Below, in pieces: positions 55,301 to 64,000 of a stretch of DNA of 64,000 nt. The stretch is from Trifolium pratense (Eukaryota > Streptophyta > Magnoliopsida > Fabales > Fabaceae): positions 20,559,362 through 20,623,361 of the forward strand of contig NC_060061.1 of NCBI RefSeq assembly GCF_020283565.1. Direction: 5' to 3'. Numbering within the stretch: position 1 is the stretch's first letter; each line of letters starts with the position of its first letter. The notes under the pieces were generated by a model. That model saw only the letters and a list, made by a program, of their open reading frames with translations, was not told the origin of the DNA and did not search any database. Both the position numbers and the translations under genes were made by a program.

Positions 55301-58300
55301 TCTATGCATATGAAACTTTTTTAATGAGTGGCCACTCCTAAGGAGGATATAAAAATAAGAACGATCAGATGATCTTGATAAGTAAAGTTAATAATGCAAA
55401 CTGAAATTTCATCATGAAATATGCATCTTAAGTCTTTTTTTAGATTATTTATTGTTTTTTCTTTAAGTTTCTTGCATTACCCTGAGTTAGTATCAATTCT
55501 CTATGTTCAGATATCCTACGAACAATGCAGAAATCAGAGGATACTAGCATATATGATAAAGTCTTAAATGCTATCTTTGATGAAGAGATGTTAAGCACAA
55601 AACACATTCATCAGGTTGGTAGATTGGGGTCAGTTGGAGATAACAGTTCATCAATTCAGCACACAGATTTTGTAACTGAAGTCCGAGATTATGTTGTAGA
55701 TGTCAACAAGGAAATTTTCAGGCAGCATTGTGCTAAACACCTAGAAATATCACCACTGCGATTATTGGATGATTGTCCACAGTTTAATAGGTATTATCTT
55801 CATTTAAATTTTCATTTAAGTTCTTTACAAGTTTGCGATTTAGTTCTTGGTGGACTTGACAACCTAGATAAAAGATTGTTGGTTTTGATTTTCATCGAGT
55901 AGAAATGCAGTAAAACTGTTGACTCAAGGAGGAAACATGCTTGAACTTTCCCATGAGCTGCGTTTGCCTTTTGTGAACTGGATTATATCTAACCAGGTAC
56001 CAGGCATATTAGCTTGATTTAATTTCTTTCCATTTTTTCTTCAAATATATTCCATTACGTTAAAATTGGAATATAATATATTGCAATAATTGATATACTA
56101 TCGATGTAAGATGTGTGATTATAAAGTCTTTTTAGCAGTATGGCTTGTTGTATGAGTTTTACAATACTGTTTTTAATAAATAGAGAACAGAAAGGTGTGC
56201 TTTGTAATATTCAATTTATGGATATAAATAATGATTTTCAAACCAAGCAACATGTATTTGGAAAACAAATTGAATTGCAATTTACAACATCCCTCAAGAT
56301 TCAGTATAAAATTATTTTGCATTTTAAAATAGTTTTTTGAACATTTTTTAATGCATTTGGGTTTCACTCAATCCTACAAAATCAGCACTCTGACACCGTC
56401 TTAAAATTTGGTTTCGGTCTAATTCAATTTTCGAAACCGGTTTGTATGGTGAGGGATGCCTCCCGCTTATAAACACTTTTTCAAGCCATATCACATCTAA
56501 TGCGGGATTCTTAACAGAACTACTCATAGTAGATTATATGGCATTACTCGGTCCGTTGGACTATTAGAAAACACAATACCTACAAAATCATGCTTGGTTA
56601 ATGTGCCTTTGTTCTTGTATAGTGATGATGACTGTGTTGGTGTTGGTCCTCTGATGATAAATGATAATGACTATGTGACTTCTCACTTAAATGGAAATCA
56701 GTTAAGATATAGAGTTAACAAAACAATTTTGTTGTTCTTAAGAGGGTTTTTGGAATGTAAAAACACGCGACTTAACTTCAGTTGATTTATAAATCAAATC
56801 TTGTGTTTGGATAACAACACACAATTAGTTTCAATAATTCTGGATGACCAAGTGATGCCCTCTAATCTACTATGAATTTTCGACAAACAATATTATGATG
56901 CAAAATAACCTCATAGTAAATCTTGAAGGATATTGTAATACTATCGGATATAATGTGCCTTTGCTCGTGACAATAACTGTGTTTGGGTTTTTTTTTTTTG
57001 TTGACAAAACTGTGTTTGGGGTTGGTCCTCCAAAAACTGAGTGATTTCTTACTTAAATGGAAATCATTTAAGACTTAAGAGTTAACAAAACAAATTAATT
57101 GTTCTTATTACGAGGGTGTTTAGAATGTAAAAAAAATGTGATTCGAGTTATAAATCAAACTGTTTTTGCCAGGTATAACTTAGGTTCAAAATAATTTGAA
57201 ATTTCGTGAGTTTCTTTTGAATATTCTTTCTAATGATGAATTTTAGAGATTTACAAGATTTAGAGTGCTTATCCTACACTTGGCTGCGGCTAAACCTGCA
57301 CCGAACACTAACAAATTTTGGCTGCAAGCTTGGAAGTTATAAGTGCCAGAGCTGACGTGGCACACTCTAACTAACAGATCAAGACACTAATACAAGCTGC
57401 TTATCATTTGTAGCAGAAATCCATGAGATAACAACTCATTCTCTCTCTCTCTCTCTCTCACCTAATCAAAGATCCATGAATTGAGCAAAGAATGCCAATC
57501 TCTGTACATCCAGCAAAGAAATCCTATCCTATTTAAGTACCATGAAGAAAGATTCCCAAATCCCAAAATTTGAATAACAGGAAGAAATCATCCTTGAAAA
57601 TCTGCCATTTCTCAATATCTGTCCAATCAAAGGCCCTAAAAGTGAATATGAAATCAAAATGGAGAACAGAAGGGTCACCTTTTTATCGTCAAGATCCTTC
57701 TCAAGATCCCCCAACCTTGATTTTACACGATTGGTGAGGTTCAAAGCATCTTCAGCACTGAAGGGTGGCTTCGGAAGAGAACCTAAGTTATACCTGGCAA
57801 ATCTTCTGCACTGTTTTTGAATATTTTGATTTTACAACGAAATATTGTCTTGCTCATGTATTAGAATTTAAGACTTAATGGTTTAGGCTAAACGACGACC
57901 TATTGTCTTGCTCATAAATCAGATAGATGATTTAACTCAAAATATCTCTTAATGATTTAACCTATAAACTTTTACAAACACAGCCTACACTAGTGTTAAA
58001 GAAAAGAGTGAAATTAAAACCTAAATTTTCTAGAAAGAATATTTTTTTACTTTTATCAGTAGTCTTGACAATAAGATCTTTAGCCTGCTTAACTATAAAA
58101 TGTAGAGGAGGAAAGAGGTGTTTTATATCTTAATTTTGAACTGTAACTGATAGGAAAGAAATTGTCCTTGGCAGTTTTTGCATTGCTTCTCTATTATTTT
58201 AGCTGGCTTTCAGATAGGCATGAAAAATCTAAGACAAAATATAAATCATGTAGAAATCTTCATTCAAACGATATGAGATATCATATGTTTACAGAAGAGC

Positions 58301-61300
58301 AGTTGGGCATTCATCACCAAACCGCTACCTTCAGGTACCATTCTACATATTATTTCTTACGAATTTTTCTGTGGCTCTCTTTTTTGACTCAATCTGAAGG
58401 AACAAAATAAATAACCAATATTTCTCCATTTTTTGGTTTTTGGTGAAAGAAGAATATAAAATATCTCCCATATGGTTTGTGATGAATAATCCGTTTGGAC
58501 TTTGGGGATTCTGTAATGGTTTATGGTGCTTTGTGTGAAACTTTCAAACAAAATTTATTGATTATCAAACCCATTAATACAGCAATATTTTTCCACAGGG
58601 AGATTTTGACATAATTGGTGGTACTTCAGCATTGGCAGAGGCAGAAGTCATCAAGGTGATATTTTCTACTGTATCCTTGTAGATTTTATAATTTCCTTTC
58701 GCTTTATTTTTTTCTTTTTTTATTAAGTTCTTCATGTTATAAATAGTATTATGCTTCATGGTAGTCGTGAAACTAATGACATTAAAAGGAAAAAACAGTA
58801 TATAAATATATTTCATTGGCATGGTCAATTAATCTATATATTTTTATTTTATTTTATATTTTTCAAAAATAAAATACAGGTGACAGATGGAGTATTTACT
58901 AGAATTTAATTTATATACACCGTCGGTGTAAAGTTATTTTACACATGCGTCCAATAATATACCGACACATCATGTATGGTAATTAAAAACACATGATGTG
59001 TCACATTCATTAAATGATGTGGCAACGTGTTATTGGATGCATGTGTAAAAAACTTTTACACCGACGGTGCACAACAATTAAACTCTATTTACTACTAAAC
59101 CTGTATTTTGTTCATTTTGTGTCTCTGAAATCTTTCAGATTGTGTCATATAATAATGTTGATCATTTGGTGATACTAAAGATAGCATATTTCACAATTTT
59201 ATAACAGGTCACGAAGGACATAGTCACTTGTTTTTTCCATGAAGACTCTTGTGACATTCATCTAAACCATGCTGACCTCCTGGGTGCAATTTGGTCATGG
59301 ACTGGAATCAAGGTAGAACACAGAGTTAAAGTAGCTGAGGTATGTTAACCGTGTAATCAAGAAACCCATATCATTAATTTTGTAAGAATATAGTATGACT
59401 GATCTTTGATTTTTTGAAGCTTCTTTCAATGATGGGTTCTTTGCGTCCTCAATCCTCCGAAAGGAAGTCAAAATGGGTAGTGATAAGACGGCAGCTTTTG
59501 CAGGTGAGAATTAAGGAACCTTGTATGTTTGGCTGCAATAACTATTGGTGTTGCTGAAGTTTTCATACTTTCTTTTGGTAATTACCATATTCAAAGAAAT
59601 CGATTCTTGGTCAAAATTAATTTATTTGCAATTTTAATTTTTTTCCAGGAACTGGGTTTAGATGAAGCTATGGTAAATAGGTTGCAGACTGTAGGTCTGA
59701 GATTCTGTGGATCTGCAGATCAGGCACTTCCCAGACTAAGAGGAGCTCTACCATCTGGTACCTTTCTGTGGTTAAGATTGAAATGTACATTTACATATTA
59801 TAGAAGGAAGTTCATATTCATCAGAAAATAGTAAACTAATGCAGATAAGCGTACCTTCAAGGCACTTGATGAATTGTCTGAGCTTGCCAATCTCTTGAGA
59901 ATTTGGAGGATTGACAAAAATGTATATATAGATGCATTAATGGCACCAAACGAAAGTTATCATAGAGATTTGTTTTTTCAGGTACCATAAATTTGCCATT
60001 TATTTTCAAAAATTATTACATCCTTGTGGTATGGATTCCATGCTTGCACTTTGTAAGAAACACTCTGCATTCCCTCTAGTATGATGCAATATATGATGCA
60101 ATATATGATATAGAAAATGCACTGAATTTCTGAAATTCATCTTTTTATTTTTATGTGCTTTTACTACATTTTAAAATTGTTTTTATAACTAGGTAAATCG
60201 TGCATACTTCTAAAATAGAATTATCCTTATTCAATAAACTGTTGTACATTTTTTATAGATAATGAACTAGGCACATTTTAATATTTGGAATATTCATAAT
60301 GCATCAAGAAAGCAGAAGGGCTAGAAATATGTATGTTTTGAATATTTTGATGATTCTGATGAAGTTGAACTTTGCTTGGAAGGTATACTTAAGGAAGGAG
60401 AACAGTTCTGGATCACTCTCTGAAGGTGTCTTGTTAGCTGTTGGTGGTCGATATGACAATTTGCTTCATCAATTGAGGAGTAGCGACTATGTAGGTTATG
60501 CATTCAAATTTAATTTCTTCTGATTGCCATTAACATGGCTTGTATCTTCTATATTAATTTTTCTCTCTCCAATTCTCTGAAAGTTGAGCATTCTTTCAGA
60601 ATGTTCAAAATCACGTATTTCTATGTAGTTTTAACCATTATATAATTTGATTGTTTTTTGCTTTGGTCCCTAATTGCGTTATCAACTAATAATTCCTAAA
60701 CTCATTGGCCTGGATATGATTAAGTACGTACCGATTGTTGTGCTGGTTTGTCCTTCGTGCTCTAAACACTTTTTGTTACCTTTTCCCTCAACATATTAGT
60801 GTCAGTTATCTTAACTGATGATGTCTGCATGTTTATTTTGCATATGCTTCAGTTGTTCATGGTGTTTTCTTCCTGCCTGTAGCATTCTTGGGCAACCTAA
60901 AGCTTCTTTTATATTGTTTCTAATAGCCTGTCTTTTCTGTTATGCAGAAAGGAAATCCTCCCACTGGTATGGGGACTAGCCTTGCACTAGAGACAATAAT
61001 TCAGAATTGTCCTGTAGATTTTAAGCCCAGTCGGTTAGTGTCCTTAAACTCATACATTTTTTTGTTGGTTTTGTTATTTTTACATTCTATAAACTCCTTG
61101 GCATTTAGGTTACTGTCTTTTCAATTATACACTATACGTGTTGTGCCTGCGTACATGTGCACAAATAACACAAACACTTAATAAGAGTAGGCTTGGTGGC
61201 TGATGGGAACAAGCATACACAATTGACTTTCTCAACTGTTTCAGAAATGAAGCCAGCACCAGTATTCTTGTGTGCTCGAGAGGAGGAGGTGGTCTGTTGG

Positions 61301-62375
61301 TGGAGCGCATGGAACTAGTTGCTGAATTGTGGCAGGAGAACTTTAAGGTTGAGATTTCTAAACAATTTTGATCTTTGTGATTGTGGATTATTATTACCGA
61401 AGGTTGTGCTCATTCATCTTTCTTGTCATCAGGCCGAATTTGTTCCCGTCCCTGATCCAAGTCTTACAGAGCAGTATGAGTACGCTAATGAACATGATAT
61501 CAAATGTCTCGTTATTATTACAGATGCAAGTTTCTCCCTGGCAGATTCGGTTAAGGTGAGATATGTTCTCTATAGTTCCACTGTCTGGTTGAGACATATT
61601 ATTGAGTTTGAAGTGAAGTTGTTTATGTTTCAATGTTATACACTAAAAGCAAGCCCGATATAAAACCTAGTTAAAATTTTCAACCTAAAGAGAAAACTAC
61701 TTGTTGTTACTTTTACTCAATCGAAGGTTTCGAGGCAAAGTCAATTCTACTAACATTAATCAAACATGTATTTTCACTAAAATCATGTTTGAGAAGGGGT
61801 GTAATCAATATCATATAAATACCGAACACGCGCTAAGACTTTTTCATGCAAATCATTATTAATGCTATTTGTTCTCTAATCTGATGCAAAATACCTACTA
61901 TGGACGATAAACTTCCCTGAGAAATTATCATAATTTTAACCCCTTTTAACTACATAATGTAACTGGCTTCATCACCCCTTTTAACTTTTTCTTCATAATC
62001 CTAGAATTATCTCCTGTCATTATGCTTCACATGCAAAACTTTATCAATGTCAATCTGGTTATTAGAGTTGTGGTATTTTTGTTGAATTTCTAACTAAGAT
62101 GGTAAACTTATCAATGCTCATATAAATGATCTAATAATTCTATTTGAAGATTGGTTGTTTATTTGTGTGTTCGTTAGAGTCCCTTTTTTTGTAATAACAT
62201 TAACAGAATCTTATTCAATCTGATCCTAAGACAATTTACATTAACTTATTTAAATTGCCTCCAGGTTCGGCATCTTGAGCTTAAGAAGGAGAAAAATGTT
62301 GAGAGAGATAACCTCGTCAAGTTTCTATCGGATGCTATGGCAACACAATTTAGAAACCCCTACATATGGATCTGA
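46390..62375 (+). CDS. GCN2: GCN2, eIF2alpha kinase, 1238 codons in 29 exons
   Basis: GCN2 senses uncharged tRNA and phosphorylates eIF2alpha in amino-acid starvation and stress. Exons: 46390-46526, 46622-46690, 47007-47066, 47447-47552, 47691-47795, 48058-48465, 49288-49404, 49490-49576, 49682-49768, 49854-49965, 51230-51341, 52736-52790, 53091-53260, 53374-53558, 54002-54150, 54241-54493, 55511-55790, 55903-55996, 58254-58334, 58599-58655, 59208-59339, 59420-59503, 59649-59757, 59845-59981, 60383-60490, 60948-61033, 61245-61347, 61433-61555, 62265-62375. The sum is 3717 bp, an exact codon multiple, close to plant GCN2 length. After a basic start (MGHKKKRGGGGGGGRR), an RWD domain carries CLPGYPFKCPKLQI. 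Kinase: HGGFGHVV, AMKKIRLKDK, HRDLTPSN, DFGLAKFL, then TYFYTAPEIEQ. The HisRS-like part includes SFKRYEIS, LLAVGGRYDNL and CSRGGGGLLVERMELVAEL. Intron 16 is GC-AG. Confidence 0.93.
46764..46920. mobile_element. Foldback MITE in GCN2 intron 2
   Basis: TGAAGCACGGACACCGGACA at the left and GTGTCCGTGCTTCA at the right are inverted. CACGACACCGGCACTGACA also pairs with TGTCGGTGTCGTGTCGGTGC inside, so the 157-bp element folds on itself. A related decayed copy lies in intron 3. Confidence 0.65.
46911..46984. repeat. Two-copy tandem duplication of a MITE border, 37 bp
   Basis: CCGTGCTTCATAGGTTATTA, the MITE end with flank, starts at 46911 and at 46948; the 37-bp units are identical. Confidence 0.85.
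47099..47360. mobile_element. Decayed second copy of the intron MITE, in GCN2 intron 3
   Basis: GACACTGACACGTAGACATC then GATAATAGTTTAAGAAAATG parallels GGCACTGACAGGTCGACACC then GATAATAATTTGAGAAAATG in intron 2. ACATGTGTCGG and CACCAGGACACACC resemble the other arm, separated by about 130 bp of unrelated sequence, which suggests a later insertion. Borders are approximate. Confidence 0.45.
50500..50800. repeat. Retroelement-like fragment in GCN2 intron 10
   Basis: The segment TGGATACCACCTTAAAATCT then GGTCTTAGGCCCAACTCAAT matches, in the same orientation, TGACACCGTCTTAAAATTTG then GTTTCGGTCTAATTCAATTT at about 56390. Such sequence recurs widely in legume introns, possibly from LTR/TRIM elements. 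A 36-bp unit starting CATATGAAGCGTTGACAAAT is tandemly duplicated at 50634-50669 and 50670-50705. Confidence 0.35.
51133..51230 (+). repeat. Two-copy 49-bp duplication covering a splice acceptor of GCN2
   Basis: TTATATGTCTAATCATTTAC ... GCAATGTAATAGG occurs at 51133-51181 and 51182-51230, with one difference (TTGCTTGG/TTCCTTGG). Each copy ends in the acceptor TAATAG/G. Only the second acceptor (exon from 51230) keeps the kinase P-loop frame. Confidence 0.85.
54494..55510 (+). other. GCN2 intron 16 with GC-AG borders
   Basis: The exon ends ...TTGGACG and the intron begins GCAAGTGACT; it ends TATGTTCAG. Only this GC donor joins ELLD to ILRTMQKSEDTSIYDK in frame; the nearby GTGACT donor shifts the frame. 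GCAAGT is the preferred GC donor form. The intron also holds a 32-bp tandem duplication (54797-54828, 54829-54860). Confidence 0.75.
56380..56570. repeat. Retroelement-like fragment in GCN2 intron 18
   Basis: The sequence runs GTCTTAAAATTTGG, GGTGAGGGATGCCTCCC, CACATCTAATGCGGGATTCT. It is related to the fragment in intron 10 and to the 'gatgtgggact' repeats common in plant TRIM/LTR elements. Identity is not certain. Confidence 0.3.
57168..57809 (-). mobile_element. Possible transduplicated gene fragment (Pack-MULE-like) in GCN2 intron 18
   Basis: On the minus strand 57810-57678 reads like an exon: acceptor CAAAAACAG, then CRRFARYNLGSLPKPPFSAE and DALNLTNRVKSRLGDLEKDL ending DDKK, then donor GTGACC. 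I do not recognise the protein. TTGCCAGGTATAACTTAGG from this exon also appears in inverted orientation at 57166-57184. ACTGTTTTT at 57159-57167 recurs at 57810-57818, a possible 9-bp MULE-type duplication. Terminal repeats are not aligned to those borders, so the Pack-MULE reading is tentative; a simple inverted duplication is the alternative. Confidence 0.35.
58902..59085. mobile_element. MULE-type MITE in GCN2 intron 20, 184 bp
   Basis: The left arm GAATTTAATTTATATACACC then GTCGGTGTAAAGTTATTTTA is mirrored by the right arm (reverse complement GAGTTTAATTGTTGTGCACC then GTCGGTGTAAAAGTTTTTTA), and pairing continues through ACACATGC(A/G)TCCAATAA. TATTTACTA flanks both sides (58893-58901 and 59086-59094), the 9-bp duplication of Mutator-like elements. 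It has no ORF and lies in an intron. Confidence 0.85.
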
Positions 62376-63131
62376 TTGGATGTTCCTTAAAGCTTTAGTT
62401 GTTTTCCTTCAAATATACACGGACTAAGTCGTTCTTGGGTCATGATTCAAATTGAATATGACTGGTTTTGTTTGTTCAACAGTTGGACAATAGGTTCTGA
62501 TAGAACAGAAATGCTTCCATTCCAAATTATAGAACAGAATTATGTACATCAATTTTGCAGCTTTATTTGATTCCCCACCCCCTCTCTGTTTTTTAGGATT
62601 TTGTTGTACATAGTTGTGATGATGATGATGATGATGATTGATGTAAATATGTATAGAGCTTATGAATTGTTTTGATTCATTTAACCAGATAAAGTGGCTG
62701 TTGATGAGATTTTTTACCACTCATTTTTCCGCGTCGAATTGGAGTATTTACATTTTAACCTTTGTTTAGATGAAATGCAAGGGGTAAAACTGTGCTTTGC
62801 CATTTGTTATGAGACAGAATGGTACTGAAGACTGAAGAGTATAATAAAGTGAGAAGGAAATGGACAAGTGTGCTACAGTTACATCTAAAATTAGGGGTAT
62901 ACTTTAGAGGATAATAGTTGATGTTTCAATCGATGGTTGGTTATGTTACAGTTAATAAATCATGCACATATAAAACAAACTATATAATTAATATTTTAAC
63001 GGTTAATTAATCAATTCATTTACTTGCATCTAAAATGCATTCCTCACTTGCAGGAAAATCAAATCCTTATCGCAACATCAAGCATGTTAAAGATTTTTCT
63101 TTTACCAGTCTATATCTTTTTCATTTTATTC

Positions 63132-63262
63132 TTCCGCTACTTAATAGTGAACGTGATAAAAATGAGAAAAAAATTTAAATGTTGTCCGCTACTTAAGTAG
63201 AGGACGTTATAAATGTAGGGTGTTTTTGGGGGGTGTCTGCTACCTACATAGCGGACGAGATT
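63132..63262. repeat. Three spaced quasi-palindromes, about 50-bp period
   Basis: TTCCGCTACTTAATAGTGAACG (starting about 63132), GTCCGCTACTTAAGTAGAGGAC (about 63185) and GTCTGCTACCTACATAGCGGAC (about 63234) are variants of GTCCGCTACTTAAGTAGCGGAC, each self-complementary and spaced about 50 bp apart. They look like a degenerate tandem array. Confidence 0.6.
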
Positions 63263-63784
63263 ATTTTTGTAAATTCATAGGACGCGCAAGAAAATAGATA
63301 GCGTGGCAAAAGAACATCACATTTTTAAAAGAACCGAGAAATAAACAATGCCAACTGTTGACCCAAACCAAGCAATAAACAAATATATAAAAAAAAAACA
63401 AAAACGATAATACAAGGATAACTATGAAGATGCTTAAAATTATTAGAAATTTTAATGATGGTCGACAATGCTTTTTATAAGTAAAATATTACAATTTTTT
63501 AGTATTTACAACCAAATAATGTCATGGTTGATTTCAGTTAAATACGAGTTACATTTTTATATTTTTTTTTGTTTTAATCAAACCGGATCAACTAAATTAT
63601 TATTTCAATCGTAAATATAAGGATGACCATTAACTTATACTTCAAAACAACATGTGTGTTGTCATTGAAATTTAAACATTTTTTTAAGAGTAAATTTTAT
63701 TTTAAAAATATAATTAAAAATTGCATACAATTTTATTTTCGTTCAAAAAGTAAATATTAAAGTTATCACCATAATCAATGACTT

Positions 63785-64000
63785 AGACTACCCACAATGG
63801 TAGTGTTGAATGTATATTCAACAGCAATATACAAGTTGAAACCATTGGAGCTCTATGTTGAATCCTAGGTGGATGAAAGAGGTGTTGAAAATTTTCAACT
63901 CAGTTGAAACTGACGCGGGGGGCCAGCTGGCGCGATTTCATTTGCCAATCCAGGCGCGTGTGGCACACGCGCAGACAAAGGAGAGTGGCCGTCAGTGGAC
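63785..64000. mobile_element. Possible transposon end running off the window
   Basis: From CTACCCACAATGGTAGTGTT onward, base composition shifts from AT-rich to GC-rich (GCGGGGGGCCAGCTGGCGCG, CAGGCGCGTGTGGCACACGCGC). The abrupt shift and short palindromes (CCAGCTGG, GTGTGGCACACGC) fit the terminal part of a DNA transposon whose other end lies outside the window. This cannot be tested here. Confidence 0.3.

Larger units (their letters stand above)
62376..64000. other. Downstream of GCN2: 3' UTR and intergenic DNA
   Basis: The 3' UTR of GCN2 presumably covers the first few hundred bases and contains an ATG/GAT microsatellite (about 62617-62640). The rest is AT-rich. Three related quasi-palindromes lie at 63130-63262, and a strikingly GC-rich edge begins at about 63910. 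No coding sequence is recognised. Confidence 0.5.

Noticed and set aside
62424..62720. Minus-strand ORF with a His run
   Set aside because: The His run is a translated ATG/GAT microsatellite in the GCN2 3' UTR.

Overview
This window is nuclear DNA of a flowering plant, most likely a papilionoid legume close to Medicago, Trifolium or Pisum. That placement rests on AT-rich intergenic DNA, plant-type introns, and Sirevirus (Ty1/copia), hAT, MULE, Helitron and LINE debris around plant genes with chloroplast and plant-type orthologs. No genus-specific marker was seen, so the legume call is inference. There are no tRNA, rRNA or CRISPR features.

Positions 1-28,630 form a deeply nested transposon block, resolved here by target-site duplications (TSDs). 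A small MITE (1185-28625) was entered by a hAT element (1501-28493, 8-bp TSD ATTTTAAG). The hAT keeps only the two ends of its transposase gene. It received Sirevirus A (1733-23835, 5-bp TSD CATAC, two 1007-bp LTRs) and, separately, a Sirevirus-type element that survives as a 2.6-kb solo LTR (25543-28140, TSD AAGGA). Sirevirus A was then entered, inside its env-like ORF, by Sirevirus B (9251-21412, TSD CCATA). The LTRs of B differ only in simple-repeat length, so it is very young. A expresses Gag-Pol as one frame that ends in TAG-CAG-TTA, a stop-readthrough context, with the env-like ORF in the same frame behind it. B has a broken gag/pol junction, a separate 884-codon env-like ORF behind a leader-like sequence, and a candidate antisense ORF with TATA-like boxes.

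Positions 28,630-32,150 hold smaller elements: one CACTA end, two Helitron relatives in opposite orientation, a foldback MULE-type MITE with a 9-bp TSD, and nested hAT-type MITEs.

Positions 32,150-64,000 are genic. A SPRING (C12orf49/DUF2054) homolog runs on + (32226-36596, 10 coding exons, 274 codons). GUN4, the chloroplast Mg-chelatase regulator, lies on - (38147-38926, one exon). Then come debris of a receptor-like kinase and a LINE. CUL1, the SCF ubiquitin-ligase scaffold, lies on - (42715-45140) with a single coding intron. GCN2, the eIF2alpha kinase with RWD, kinase and HisRS-like parts, runs on + (46390-62375); the 29 exons I mapped sum to 3717 bp, exactly 1238 codons plus stop. CUL1 and GCN2 are divergent across about 1.25 kb. 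GCN2 introns contain MITEs, a possible captured antisense exon of another gene, a GC-AG intron and a duplicated splice acceptor.

All element borders, exon borders and repeat counts were read by eye. Family names rest on recognised motifs, not on database searches.
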